Part shown: piece by piece, positions 24,138 through 33,473 of the stretch
Layout: each line of letters starts with the position of its first letter
Numbering within the stretch: the first letter of the stretch is position 1
Origin: Flavobacteriales bacterium
GTDB taxonomy: Bacteria > Bacteroidota > Bacteroidia > Flavobacteriales_D > Crocinitomicaceae
Direction of reading: 5' to 3'
Length of the DNA: 64,000 nucleotides
NCBI GenBank assembly: GCA_947460825.1
Contig: CANHHA010000010.1
Span: 18,020 to 82,019 of the forward strand
Translations under genes and position numbers: made by a program
The notes under the pieces: generated by a model
Databases searched by the model: none
What the model saw: only the letters and a program-made list of their open reading frames with translations
Told to the model about the DNA's origin: nothing

Positions 24138-24542
24138 TCAATCCTTAGATTTATGTCGATATGGCATGTTTTCTAAACACTTAACCAAGGTGTTACCGGT
24201 GAAAAGTAATTTGCTGTCCGAAATGAATTTCTCCTGTGATTCAGTCTTAATTCCTTCTAATTTGAAACAGTAATCTTGTTCCCCTTCACGACCCCAATTA
24301 ACTATTTTAGGCGTAATATTGAGGTTATTCAACGCATTGAAATCATTAATAAATTCAGTAAATTTTTGTTTAGCCGGTCGATCGGGTCCTGAACCAATAC
24401 TGATAAAGGAAACCTGAAATCGACAAATACTATCACTATTAACAGTTGAACTTGTCACTTTTGAATCTTCTTTATTTGCTTTCTCTGAGTTTTTACAAGC
24501 CATCAAACACAAGAAGACGATTGGTATTAAGAAATATCGCAT
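24138..24542 (-). CDS. Putative lipoprotein of unknown function
   Basis: MRYFLIPIVFLCLMAC is a lipoprotein signal with lipobox Cys16, followed by a charged, Ser/Lys-rich linker (about 17-38). The folded part (about 39-134) contains three further cysteines (DSICRF, YCFKL, VKCLEN), perhaps disulfide-bonded in the periplasm. I do not recognise a family. It lies 49 nt after the M43 protease gene and ends at a terminator. Confidence 0.68.
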   Translation of the reverse strand: MRYFLIPIVFLCLMACKNSEKANKEDSKVTSSTVNSDSICRFQVSFISIGSGPDRPAKQKFTEFINDFNALNNLNITPKIVNWGREGEQDYCFKLEGIKTESQEKFISDSKLLFTGNTLVKCLENMPYRHKSKD

Positions 24543-24591
24543 ACGTTTATTAAGTTAATTCTGAGCCGACAAAAGCCGGCTCAAATACATA

Positions 24592-25878
24592 CTATTTTGA
24601 AATAATTATCTTCTTCGTTGTAGATTTTCCTGATCTATTATTTTTAATATAATAAATTCCATTCGGTAAATCACTTAAGTCTAAGGTGTAAGGAAATTGA
24701 TTGATTCCATTAAAACGTTTAACTTCTGCACCTATCAAATTGTACACCACAGGGGTAATAGTTGAGTTTTGTGCTGAATTAATCGTAAAAACACCATTGC
24801 TCGGATTCGGAGAAATCTCAAAATTACCTTCATTCATGGTCGAATTGACAATTGATGCAAGGTCACATCCAGCAGAAGTAAGTAATCCAACGCGCTCTGT
24901 GTTCAAGGCAGCAAACATTCGCAATGCTTGATCGTAGGTAAACATATTCATGCAATAATCATCCACATAGTCCATATAGTTCATGTACATTTCACCGTCT
25001 GGTCCAGAACCACAGAGATTACCTGGTCTATGCGGGAACGATGGACAATTATAATTCTCACCTTCTGCAATTTCGGTGTCATTCACAAAATCATCACCGC
25101 ACTCCTCGTCACCCCAAATGTGGCGTAAATTAAGCCAATGCCCAACTTCATGCGTAGCTGTTCTACCCAAATCGTTCGCAGTAAAGCCACCAGTTCCTGC
25201 GGTTCCTATATCTCCGAATGCTTCGTAGCGAATCACCACTCCATCGAATTCCGGGTTCGCAGATAAATCAGAAGGAAAGGCTGCGTAACCAAGGGTTCCG
25301 CCGGAGGCGTCTAAGTTACACACCCAAATGTTCAAATACTGGGTTGGATCCCAATTGTCATGACCGCCTGAGGCTGTAAACTTTTCTTCATCATTAGCAG
25401 TAAATGAAACTACATCCGTGTAGGTTCGTGTGATGCCATCGGTTGGATTTCCGTTCGGATCAACACTCGCTAAACAAAACTCAATTTTAGAATCTACTGT
25501 ATAAATCCAAAATGGGTGCGACGGGTCCAAGGAATCGGCATTCAGTAAGCGAAAATCCTCATTCAAAATGTCAATTTGAGACTGAATTTGTGCATCCGAA
25601 ACGTTCTCGATGGGATCATTCCATAGCACATGGACTACCACAGGAATGTATACAGAAGCTGCGCTTTTGTTATTCCCTTTCTTTTTTAACGCATTTGGAT
25701 GGTTTTCTAACCATTGTTTTGTCAATGCCTCGGTTTGATCCATTCGGGTTTGAACCTCAGGGTTGTTTAATACTCGCTGATTAAATTGTGTCATTGTGGC
25801 ACATTTTTCTCCAGGTGCTTGGGCGAAAGTGCAAATCGTCAGCATGATACATGCCAAAGAGGTAGTTATTTTTTTCAT
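24592..25878 (-). CDS. M43 family zinc metalloprotease with T9SS sorting domain
   Basis: Secreted pappalysin-type protease. Start MKKITTS gives a clean signal peptide to about residue 20; an upstream ATG only adds five residues and is not preferred (428 residues result). The zinc motif is His243-Glu244-x2-His247 ... His253 (THEVGHWLNLRH), with the Met-turn region MYMNYMDYVDD about 50 residues later. The C-terminus (about 355-428) has ISPNPSNGVFTINS and ends GIYYIKNNRSGKSTTKKI, a type A T9SS sorting sequence, so the enzyme should be exported to the cell surface or medium. Confidence 0.93.
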   Translation of the reverse strand: MKKITTSLACIMLTICTFAQAPGEKCATMTQFNQRVLNNPEVQTRMDQTEALTKQWLENHPNALKKKGNNKSAASVYIPVVVHVLWNDPIENVSDAQIQSQIDILNEDFRLLNADSLDPSHPFWIYTVDSKIEFCLASVDPNGNPTDGITRTYTDVVSFTANDEEKFTASGGHDNWDPTQYLNIWVCNLDASGGTLGYAAFPSDLSANPEFDGVVIRYEAFGDIGTAGTGGFTANDLGRTATHEVGHWLNLRHIWGDEECGDDFVNDTEIAEGENYNCPSFPHRPGNLCGSGPDGEMYMNYMDYVDDYCMNMFTYDQALRMFAALNTERVGLLTSAGCDLASIVNSTMNEGNFEISPNPSNGVFTINSAQNSTITPVVYNLIGAEVKRFNGINQFPYTLDLSDLPNGIYYIKNNRSGKSTTKKIIISK

Positions 25879-26000
25879 AGGGTAAATGTACATAATTAAT
25901 AAGTAGGTTAAGCGCTTTTTATACTTTTTATTCCAACGCGCTGTATATTGAATTTTTTAGGATTTGATTCATCAATCCAGGATTTGGGAACTAAAGAAAT

Positions 26001-26028
26001 TAAAAACCCCGACGCTGCGGCCGGGGTT
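26001..26028 (-). terminator. Intrinsic terminator after small lipoprotein gene
   Basis: AACCCCG and CGGGGTT pair around GACGC-type loop sequence, followed on the minus strand by a T-run. The core (ACCCCGACGC...CCGGGGT) is nearly identical to the hairpin at 24081-24107. Confidence 0.82.
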
Positions 26029-26043
26029 TAATGAAAGATAATC

Positions 26044-26349
26044 TTAGTTTTTCTTTTTAGCATTAACTTTAATTGTATAGGAGGTAACCAAACCTCCAGT
26101 TAATCCGCTAATCAATACATCACCAAAATTATGTCTTGTAACAATCTCGCAAATTCCATCCTTCGGTGTATTAACATTAGTTCTACCCAATGGCATTGCA
26201 CCCCAAAATAACCAAAACTGTTTACCTTTCGCATAGGTATACTCACTGCCTTCTGTTTCACGATACATTCCAACACTTGTTTTAGTGGTCATGCAAGAAT
26301 TCAATATTAGTAATGTACAAATTGCACCTAAGTAGAGTTTAATTTTCAT
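26044..26349 (-). CDS. Small lipoprotein, Bor/Iss-like in outline
   Basis: Signal peptide MKIKLYLGAICTLLILNSC with Cys19, then 82 residues. The arrangement KGKQFWLFWGAMPLGRTNV ... GDVLISGLTGGLVTSYTIKV (a hydrophobic W/G segment, a CEI motif, and a glycine-rich hydrophobic end) recalls the Bor/Iss lipoproteins known from lambda and pathogenic E. coli, though I cannot confirm homology by eye. The gene ends at a strong terminator. Confidence 0.68.
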   Translation of the reverse strand: MKIKLYLGAICTLLILNSCMTTKTSVGMYRETEGSEYTYAKGKQFWLFWGAMPLGRTNVNTPKDGICEIVTRHNFGDVLISGLTGGLVTSYTIKVNAKKKN

Positions 26350-26384
26350 AATTTTTAATTTTTAGTTAGTTAATTTTAAGTGCT

Positions 26385-26699
26385 TTAATAAAGTTGCATT
26401 GTTTTGCATCCTTCAGATACAGTAATTGAACCATTCCAATTAGACGTGCCATCTGAAGCGGAATACGTATAGGTTCCTTCTTCAACACCATTGAACACAG
26501 CACAACCGGATTTCCCACACGCCGGCACACTAGAGTATTCTGAGGTAATGTTAGAGGTAACACCGTTTAATTGTACTACCGTCACACCATATCCACTTCC
26601 GGTTTGTTGCCAAAACGTGACATCGCCAGTTTTAACTTTGTTGCATGAGCTAAGGAAAAGGGCTGTACCTAATCCAACAAGTAAAATCATTTTTTTCAT
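26385..26699 (-). CDS. Small lipoprotein of unknown function
   Basis: Starting at MKKMILLVGLGTALFLSSC the first 19 residues form a lipoprotein signal; an upstream ATG adds 12 residues that do not fit a signal peptide. The mature part has three cysteines (PACGKSGCAVF, EGCKTM) and a GTYTYSASDGTSNWNGSITV segment like a small beta-sandwich. Length 104 residues. No family recognised. It lies 35 nt upstream of the Bor-like gene and may share its transcript. Confidence 0.72.
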   Translation of the reverse strand: MKKMILLVGLGTALFLSSCNKVKTGDVTFWQQTGSGYGVTVVQLNGVTSNITSEYSSVPACGKSGCAVFNGVEEGTYTYSASDGTSNWNGSITVSEGCKTMQLY

Positions 26700-26789
26700 A
26701 AATAGTAAATTAAAAGTTTTGACAAATATACACAAGAAGTTCCGATGAGGTATGTATGTCGTATATTATTTTTTATTTAAGCCTCAATT

Positions 26790-27041
26790 TTGAAGGTGCA
26801 ATCCTCTTTTGAAAACGACCTCAAACAATTTGGAATCGAAATAAAAACGGTCAGAAAATCCAAAAAGATTACACAACTTCAGTTGTCATCGCTCTGTGAT
26901 GTGGATATACGCACCCTTCAACGCATAGAAAAAGGAGAATTTAATCCAAGTCTTCGCGTGCTTGTACGCATAGCGAACGCATTCGAAATGTCCCTGTCGA
27001 GCTTAATAAAACAAGCAGAAGATGCGGGAAATTTGAATTAA
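26790..27041 (+). CDS. XRE-family helix-turn-helix regulator
   Basis: An 83-residue DNA-binding protein consisting almost only of one HTH domain (FGIEIKTVRKSKKITQLQLS; CDVDIRTLQRIEKGEFNPSL; LVRIANAFEMSLSSLI). No ATG is available, so translation probably starts at TTG, or at the GTG two codons later. It is divergent from the lipoprotein genes to its left and could regulate them, though no operator is evident. Its last 4 nt overlap the convergent dnaE gene. Confidence 0.85.
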   Translation: MKVQSSFENDLKQFGIEIKTVRKSKKITQLQLSSLCDVDIRTLQRIEKGEFNPSLRVLVRIANAFEMSLSSLIKQAEDAGNLN

Positions 27042-30000
27042 TTCAACCGAAACTGAATATTCATTTTAGAAAGTGCCTTGTATAATTCCGGATCTGGTTT
27101 AATACGAACCGACTTCGACGCCATATTCAATTCCAGGCCTTCGACCGCATCAAAAATGGTGAATTGCACATTGCATGATCCCTGATTCGCTAAAAACAGG
27201 CCATTAAGTTCGTCAATCAACAGGTGATTAAGGTCCTTGTTGGGTATGCTTAAATGCAAGCCTTTCACCCGTTTTTCACGCAAATGCTGTAAGAGCTCTA
27301 CTTCATTTAAACTAAATTCTAAGTGCGTTCTGTACCTTGGTATTTCTATCCTACCGCGCAAGGTTAAAAACACCCCGGGCTGCAGTAAATGCTTATACTT
27401 TAAATAATTTTCACGGAAAATATTCAGCTTATATTGATCGGTGTAATCTTCAAAAATTACCGTTCCAAAGGGGTCACCATTCTTAGCAATCCGGTGCTCT
27501 ATGGAGGTAACGACTACCGCCATTATCAAATCTCGTCCTTTGAACGATTCCATATCATGCATCATGGCTAAGGCTCCGGTGCAAAAGGCATCAATCTCCA
27601 TTTTATAATCATCCAAGGGATGTCCAGAAATGAAAATTCCAATCACTTCGCGTTCTTTGGCTAACTTATAACTCGAAGACCATTCCTCACAGCTTGGAAC
27701 TTTCGGTTCCACTACATCAAATCCGGAACCCTCACCAAAAAGGTCGTGTTGGTTTGAATCTTTATTATCCTGAAAAGAAGTGCCGTACCGAATGATGTGA
27801 TCTAAAAATAAGCGATTTGCGCCTTCTTCCATAAAATACTGTGCCCGATGCAGTTCACTGAAGGAATCAAATCCACCCGCATACACTAAATTCTGCATGG
27901 CTGTTCGGTTGATGGCTTTGAAATTCACCCGCCGACTGAAATCAAAAATACTGGTGTATCTTCCCTCTGCACGTCCTTGAATAATCGCTTCTACTGGTCC
28001 TTCACCAATTCCACGAATGGCTCCCAAACCAAAACGTATATCCCCGTTTGCATTTACTGTAAAATTCAAGCGTGATTCATTTACATCTGGACCAAAAACA
28101 TTCACCCCCATCCGACGACATTCTTCCATAAAGAAGGTTACTTGCTTGATGTCGCTCATGTTATTACTGAGTACTGCTGCCATATATTCGGCCGGGTAAT
28201 TTGCTTTGAGATAGGCTGTTTGATAAGCCACCCAAGCATAGCAGGTAGAATGCGATTTATTGAATGCATAAGAAGCAAAGGCTTCCCAGTCTTTCCAGAT
28301 TTTCTCTAATTTATCGTTGGCATGCCCTTTTGCATTTCCACGCTCTATAAAAACCGGGCGCATTTTATCCAGTACCTTACGGTCCTTTTTACCCATGGCT
28401 TTTCTTAGGGTATCGGCCTCACCTTTGGTGAAATCCGCCAACTTCTGGGAAAGCAACATCACTTGCTCCTGATATACTGTAATCCCGTAGGTTTCTTTTA
28501 AATGACCTTCACAATCATCTAAATCGTACACAATGGGCTCTTCGCCATGCTTTCGTTTGATATATGAGGGAATATACTCCAAAGGACCTGGGCGATAAAG
28601 GGCATTCATCGCAATAAGGTCTGCAAAGGCCGTAGGTTTTAATTCCCGCATGTACTTTTGCATTCCGGGGGATTCATATTGAAATATCCCCACCGTTTCA
28701 CCGCGTTGAAAGAGCTTATAGGTCAGTTCATCATCGGTAGGAAATTGATCAGGATCAAGTTCAATTCCGCGATTCTCTTTAATGATTCGCACCGCATCCT
28801 TAATTAGGGTAAGGGTTTTTAAACCCAGGAAATCCATTTTAAGCAGGCCTGCTGATTCTGCTACGGAGTTGTCAAATTGCGTACACACCATGACAGAATC
28901 TTTCGCGGTGGCCACTGGAACGAAATTCGTAATATCATCGGGCGTAATAATCACGCCACAGGCGTGGGTTCCTGTGTTTCTAACTGATCCTTCGATCGCT
29001 TTTGCCTGACGCAACACATCGGATGCAGGACCTTGTCCTTGAAATATTTTACGCAACTCCTTGGCATTATTCAACGCTTCCTGATTATTTTTCAAGGCAT
29101 CAGCCAAGGCGGGATCTTCTAATTCGAACAACTTCTTGAGTGAAATATCCGGTACCAATTTCGCCAAACGATCCGCTTCTGGCAGGGGTAAATCCAACAC
29201 CCGTGCGGTATCTCTAATGGCTGATTTCGCCCCCATGGTACCATAGGTAATGATTTGCGCCACTTGATTTGCACCGTATTTATTGATTACATAATCAATA
29301 ACTCTTCCCCTCCCTTCATCATCAAAATCAATATCAATATCGGGCATTGAAATCCGATCTGGATTTAAGAAACGCTCAAAGAGGAGGTCGTACTTAATGG
29401 GGTCGACATTGGTTATCCGTGTACAGTAAGCTACGGCAGATCCCGCGGCAGATCCACGTCCAGGACCCACAGAAACCCCCATGTCGCGTGCCGCATTACA
29501 GAAATCTTGTACAATCAGAAAGTACCCGGGATACCCCGTATTTTCAATGGTTTTTAACTCAAAATCTAAGCGATCTTTAAGCTCCTCGCTGATTTCGCCG
29601 TAACGCTTTAATGCGCCTTGATACGTTAAGTGTTTTAAATACCCATTTTCGCCATTTTTTGTTCCGTTTATATCGTCATTTGGGTCTATAAATTCGGTTG
29701 GGATTTCAAATTTCGGGAGTAATACATCGCGCGACAAGGTATAGGCTTCACATTTCTCAATAATCTCGGAAACCGATACAATAGCTTCCGGTAAATCCGC
29801 GAACAAGCGCTTCATTTGTTCAGGGGTCTTGAAATAAAACTCATCATTTTCAAACCCGTGACGATACCCTCTTCCGCGACCAATCGGTGTAGACATCAAC
29901 TCGCCGTCCCTTACGCACAATAAGACATCGTGTGCATTAGCATCGCCTTGGTTCACGTAATAACTGTTGTTTGTAGCCACCAATTTAACGTCGTGCGCCT

Positions 30001-31384
30001 TCGAAAAACGAATTAATACCTCATTCGCATGGTCTTCTGCCTCCAATTGATGTCGGTTGATTTCCAGATAGAAGTCTTCCTTAAACATAGATTTCCACCA
30101 CAATAAAGCGGTTTCGGCCTGTGCCTCACCCACATTCAAGATGAGGGAAGTGATCTCACCATCCAGTCCACCGGATAATACAATGATGTCCTTATTATAT
30201 TTTTCCACCAAGGCTTTATCAATCCGCGGGAGGTAATAAAATCCGTCGGTATAGGCGAGGGACGATAATTTTATCAGGTTTTGATATCCGTTTTTATTTT
30301 TTGCGAGGAAGACCATTTTATACCCCAGATCTTTGGTGTCTCGATTTTTATGATCAACGCATACATTAAATTCGCAGCCAATAATGGGAAGGATTGGGCG
30401 CTTGGTAAAGGGTGAACCATGCTCTTCCGCCTCCGCTTTCTCCTGCATTATTTTTGCATTATGGTCACTCAATACCTTTTCAAATTGAAAAGCTGCCATC
30501 ATGTTTCCATTATCCGTTAAGGCAAGCGCAGGTAGATCTAATTCAATGGCTTTGTTAATCAGTGATTTAATTTCAGCCGTAGATTGTAACAAGGTGAACT
30601 GAGAATGGACATGCAAATGGGTAAAGGGCGCATCTTCTAATTCAACGGGCAACTCCGTAGCGTCCGTTCGCTGCGTTTTATCGGATTGCTTTAATGCTTT
30701 ACTGGCCTCCTTTAAGTTCTGATGCTCAAGTCCAACCAAAGCGATGGTATTCGGATTCGCCTCCTTAAACCGCAAGCCATATCCTTCATCCGTTTGAAGG
30801 CGTTCCGGTGAATAATGACCGCGTCGAATTAACTCGAGAAAACAACGCGTAGTTGCTTCCACATCCGCTGTGGCATTATGGGCTTCATTGAATGACTCTT
30901 TAAATAAAAATCCATAAAGTTCAGTGAGCGTAGGTAATTTAAAACGCCCGCCTTTACCTCCGGTCAATTGGACGAGAGCTGCACTTTCCTCTGTACATGT
31001 ATCTAACACCGGTATAGTTAGGGGGGATTCCATGTCCATGCGGACAAACTCACACCCCATCACATTGACATCAAATTTTAAGTTATGTCCAACGATGAAC
31101 TTGGCTTGCTTTAGGTCATACAAGAATTCAGCAATCACCTCATCGAGTTCTCGTCCCACATAGTTCGCTAATGCCGTAGAAATTCCATGAACTTTTTCAG
31201 AATCAAACGGAATGGTAAAGCCATTCGGTTTAATGATAGCGGCATTGTGCTTAATTAATTTACCGGATTCATCATGCAATTGCCAAGCTAATTGAACCAC
31301 ACGAGGCCAGTTATCCGTATCAGTTATTGGAGCCTTGAAATTACGCGGTAAACCGGTGGTTTCCGTATCAAAAATTAAGTACAT
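27038..31384 (-). CDS. dnaE: DNA polymerase III alpha subunit with N-terminal 3'-5' exonuclease domain
   Basis: Replicative polymerase (1448 residues). The N-terminal ~200 residues form a DnaQ-like DEDDh exonuclease: Asp6/Glu8 (FDTETTGLP), VGHNLKFDVNVMG and HNATADVEATTRCF. Then come a PHP domain (THLHVHSQFTLLQ, about 253 onward), the polymerase palm with MPDIDIDFDDEGRGRVIDY, fingers with NALYRPGPLEYIP and FNKSHSTCYAWVAYQTAYLK, a helix-hairpin-helix region and an OB fold near the C-terminus. E. coli DnaE lacks the exonuclease. The fusion is common in Bacteroidota and implies proofreading in cis. A TACCTTTA box lies 22 nt upstream. Confidence 0.96.
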   Translation of the reverse strand: MYLIFDTETTGLPRNFKAPITDTDNWPRVVQLAWQLHDESGKLIKHNAAIIKPNGFTIPFDSEKVHGISTALANYVGRELDEVIAEFLYDLKQAKFIVGHNLKFDVNVMGCEFVRMDMESPLTIPVLDTCTEESAALVQLTGGKGGRFKLPTLTELYGFLFKESFNEAHNATADVEATTRCFLELIRRGHYSPERLQTDEGYGLRFKEANPNTIALVGLEHQNLKEASKALKQSDKTQRTDATELPVELEDAPFTHLHVHSQFTLLQSTAEIKSLINKAIELDLPALALTDNGNMMAAFQFEKVLSDHNAKIMQEKAEAEEHGSPFTKRPILPIIGCEFNVCVDHKNRDTKDLGYKMVFLAKNKNGYQNLIKLSSLAYTDGFYYLPRIDKALVEKYNKDIIVLSGGLDGEITSLILNVGEAQAETALLWWKSMFKEDFYLEINRHQLEAEDHANEVLIRFSKAHDVKLVATNNSYYVNQGDANAHDVLLCVRDGELMSTPIGRGRGYRHGFENDEFYFKTPEQMKRLFADLPEAIVSVSEIIEKCEAYTLSRDVLLPKFEIPTEFIDPNDDINGTKNGENGYLKHLTYQGALKRYGEISEELKDRLDFELKTIENTGYPGYFLIVQDFCNAARDMGVSVGPGRGSAAGSAVAYCTRITNVDPIKYDLLFERFLNPDRISMPDIDIDFDDEGRGRVIDYVINKYGANQVAQIITYGTMGAKSAIRDTARVLDLPLPEADRLAKLVPDISLKKLFELEDPALADALKNNQEALNNAKELRKIFQGQGPASDVLRQAKAIEGSVRNTGTHACGVIITPDDITNFVPVATAKDSVMVCTQFDNSVAESAGLLKMDFLGLKTLTLIKDAVRIIKENRGIELDPDQFPTDDELTYKLFQRGETVGIFQYESPGMQKYMRELKPTAFADLIAMNALYRPGPLEYIPSYIKRKHGEEPIVYDLDDCEGHLKETYGITVYQEQVMLLSQKLADFTKGEADTLRKAMGKKDRKVLDKMRPVFIERGNAKGHANDKLEKIWKDWEAFASYAFNKSHSTCYAWVAYQTAYLKANYPAEYMAAVLSNNMSDIKQVTFFMEECRRMGVNVFGPDVNESRLNFTVNANGDIRFGLGAIRGIGEGPVEAIIQGRAEGRYTSIFDFSRRVNFKAINRTAMQNLVYAGGFDSFSELHRAQYFMEEGANRLFLDHIIRYGTSFQDNKDSNQHDLFGEGSGFDVVEPKVPSCEEWSSSYKLAKEREVIGIFISGHPLDDYKMEIDAFCTGALAMMHDMESFKGRDLIMAVVVTSIEHRIAKNGDPFGTVIFEDYTDQYKLNIFRENYLKYKHLLQPGVFLTLRGRIEIPRYRTHLEFSLNEVELLQHLREKRVKGLHLSIPNKDLNHLLIDELNGLFLANQGSCNVQFTIFDAVEGLELNMASKSVRIKPDPELYKALSKMNIQFRLN

Positions 31385-31460
31385 ACAGGTGAAATTTGCG
31401 AACCTTAAAGGTACTAAGTTTTTTAGGTGGATTCGCCGTTGTTGAAAACTAAACTTGGGA

Positions 31461-32963
31461 TTAATCTAAGCTAACTTCCACATCCCAATTGGCGCGCACT
31501 TTAGGAATTTTAGTGTAGCGTTGAACGGGTTCCGCTGCCTCTTTTGTTTCTGGGCGAATAGGATCCCATACGCCATTTCCATTTAAGTCATCAATCAATA
31601 CCACCTGATATTCCCCGGGCACCAAGTGATCAAAGGAATCTTGGTTTTTTGCACCCGGTAAATAATAGGAGGACGCCACTGTTTTTCCATCCTTTTCCAA
31701 CAAAAGAAGTTTACCCGACGGATTATTTTTAAAGGTTACCATCAAGGAACCCAATTCAGCCTCACCAAAACAAACCAAGTCAAGGGTAGATGAGAGTACC
31801 TTAGTGCCGTTAAGCCCTTGAATGGCATTTGGTCCTATGACTAATTTTAATTTACCTGCTGTCCAAGTTTGTGGAACGAGTTGGATTCGGTTACAATCCA
31901 CCAGTGCCGATTTAATGGGCACTTTGCTTGAATCCGCTCGCATCAGATACAAAGAATTCAGTTCAATCAGTGAATCAAAAAAAGTATTTCCGGTGAGAAT
32001 AATCGAAGGCCCCACACAGGGCTGGGATACTTGCAGCTTCAGGGGTGTGGCTTTTTCCTTTTCCGTATACAACACAGAAACCGAATCTAATGGGGTAGAG
32101 ACCACTAAGGCTCCGGGTTCGAATGAACCGAGGCTTATCGCTATGGAATCTCTACCTACCCGAACCATAGGGGCCTGCTGGCCATTAACACGGACATCGC
32201 GCAATGCAATCTCTTCTGGGAGGTGCCCCGTTAACATTTCGGGAGGCAACACTTTAAACGAGTGCATGCGATTTAATTCACGGGGTTTTGAAAGTAACAG
32301 TGGAATAGAATCATTTGATGGAATACTGGCATTAAATAGAATATCCTGAGGTTCATTCACATCGATTAAACCGTTTCGATTTAAATCCAAAAAGGCTTTC
32401 ACATAAAAAGAATCTACTGGTAAATACTCCAAACTCGCCCATCCCTCTTGGTTGCTCTTCGCGAGGTAACGGGGTTTGGCACTGGTATCTGAGGCATATA
32501 AACCAACCGTTACTCCGGACATGGATTTCTTGGAATAAGCATCTCCAATTCGGTATACTTGTTTTGCAGAATCTAAGGTTGAACCCGTTGCAAAAACAAA
32601 CTGATACACGGAGTCATTGCCCTCTGAAATATCCTTTACCCCACCGTCAATGTATACACTGTAGGTAGTGTTGGGATTTAGCTCTCCTTTGAGGGTGACC
32701 AACACTGTTTTTTTGGTTAAAACGACAGTGATTTTCGCATCTGCAGGTTCAAGGCGAAATGTTTCGATGGGATTTTTTAATTCGATATACTCATCGAACT
32801 GCAAGCGAATAAGTGTGGGATTGGTATTCAATGCCCCCATGCTTGGCGTACTCGAAATTATTTCCGGCGCTTTTACATCTCGTCCGCCGCCACTGAGTGT
32901 ACCGACTTGAGCACAACCAAATAACAAAAGCAGAGAAATTCCTAATAATATGCGCTGAACCAT
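31461..32963 (-). CDS. Ig-like (Big_5-type) domain lipoprotein
   Basis: Lipoprotein signal MVQRILLGISLLLLFGCAQ (Cys17), then a Bacteroidota-type module KAPEIISSTPSMGALNTNPT ... LNPNTTYSVYIDGGVKDISE at about 31-125, which matches the bacterial Ig-like domain preceding many envelope proteins. A later segment has LDLNRNGLIDVNEPQD and DDLNGNGVWDPIRPE, calcium-loop-like repeats. 500 residues. Function unknown; likely outer-membrane anchored. The 5' end overlaps the fRMsr gene by 22 nt, so the pair is co-transcribed. Confidence 0.82.
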   Translation of the reverse strand: MVQRILLGISLLLLFGCAQVGTLSGGGRDVKAPEIISSTPSMGALNTNPTLIRLQFDEYIELKNPIETFRLEPADAKITVVLTKKTVLVTLKGELNPNTTYSVYIDGGVKDISEGNDSVYQFVFATGSTLDSAKQVYRIGDAYSKKSMSGVTVGLYASDTSAKPRYLAKSNQEGWASLEYLPVDSFYVKAFLDLNRNGLIDVNEPQDILFNASIPSNDSIPLLLSKPRELNRMHSFKVLPPEMLTGHLPEEIALRDVRVNGQQAPMVRVGRDSIAISLGSFEPGALVVSTPLDSVSVLYTEKEKATPLKLQVSQPCVGPSIILTGNTFFDSLIELNSLYLMRADSSKVPIKSALVDCNRIQLVPQTWTAGKLKLVIGPNAIQGLNGTKVLSSTLDLVCFGEAELGSLMVTFKNNPSGKLLLLEKDGKTVASSYYLPGAKNQDSFDHLVPGEYQVVLIDDLNGNGVWDPIRPETKEAAEPVQRYTKIPKVRANWDVEVSLD

Positions 32964-33421
32964 TCGAGGATTTTTTCTAGCTGAATTTTATCGACCTCGT
33001 CAAAGGTAGCAAATTCATCACTATCCACATCAAGCACCGCCACAAGCGCTCCCTCTTTGAACAAGGGAACCACAATCTCGCTTTTTGAATGATCACTGCA
33101 GGCTATGTGCCCCGGGAATTCATGTACATTTGGTACAACCATGGTCCGTTCTTCTAACCACGAGACACCACAAACCCCCTGTCCTTTTTTAATTCGTGTA
33201 CAAGCGATGGGTCCCTGAAATGGCCCTAATACTAATTCATCTGCCTGTACCCGATAAAATCCAACCCAAAAAAACCCAAAGGTTTGTTTCAAGGCCGCAA
33301 CCAAATTGGCCATGTTTGCTACGTTATCCACCCGTTCATCCATTAAGGCAGGCAATTGCTGCAATAAGGTTTGGTATTTATCGTTTTTTTCGCCGCCGCT
33401 GATAATTAATTGTTCAGACAT
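32942..33421 (-). CDS. msrC: Free methionine-(R)-sulfoxide reductase (GAF domain)
   Basis: Reduces free methionine-R-sulfoxide. The 159-residue GAF protein (start MSEQLII; an upstream ATG five codons earlier is less likely) has Cys74, Cys84 and Cys108 with the same 10- and 24-residue spacing as the catalytic cysteines of E. coli fRMsr, in the diagnostic segments GPIACTRIKKGQGVCG and VHEFPGHIACSD ... SEIVVPLF. Cytoplasmic. Part of a short operon with the Ig-like lipoprotein. Confidence 0.92.
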   Translation of the reverse strand: MSEQLIISGGEKNDKYQTLLQQLPALMDERVDNVANMANLVAALKQTFGFFWVGFYRVQADELVLGPFQGPIACTRIKKGQGVCGVSWLEERTMVVPNVHEFPGHIACSDHSKSEIVVPLFKEGALVAVLDVDSDEFATFDEVDKIQLEKILEWFSAYY

Positions 33422-33463
33422 GGCACAAAATTCCAATAATTAATCGTAATTCGCAATTAAATT

Positions 33464-33471
33464 TACTTTTG
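33464..33471 (+). promoter_or_regulatory. Candidate -7 box directly in front of the exonuclease gene
   Basis: TACTTTTG matches TAnnTTTG and ends only 2 nt before the ATG. If functional, transcription would begin at or inside the start codon, so the mRNA would be leaderless, or the box is fortuitous. Confidence 0.45.
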
Positions 33472-33473
33472 TA

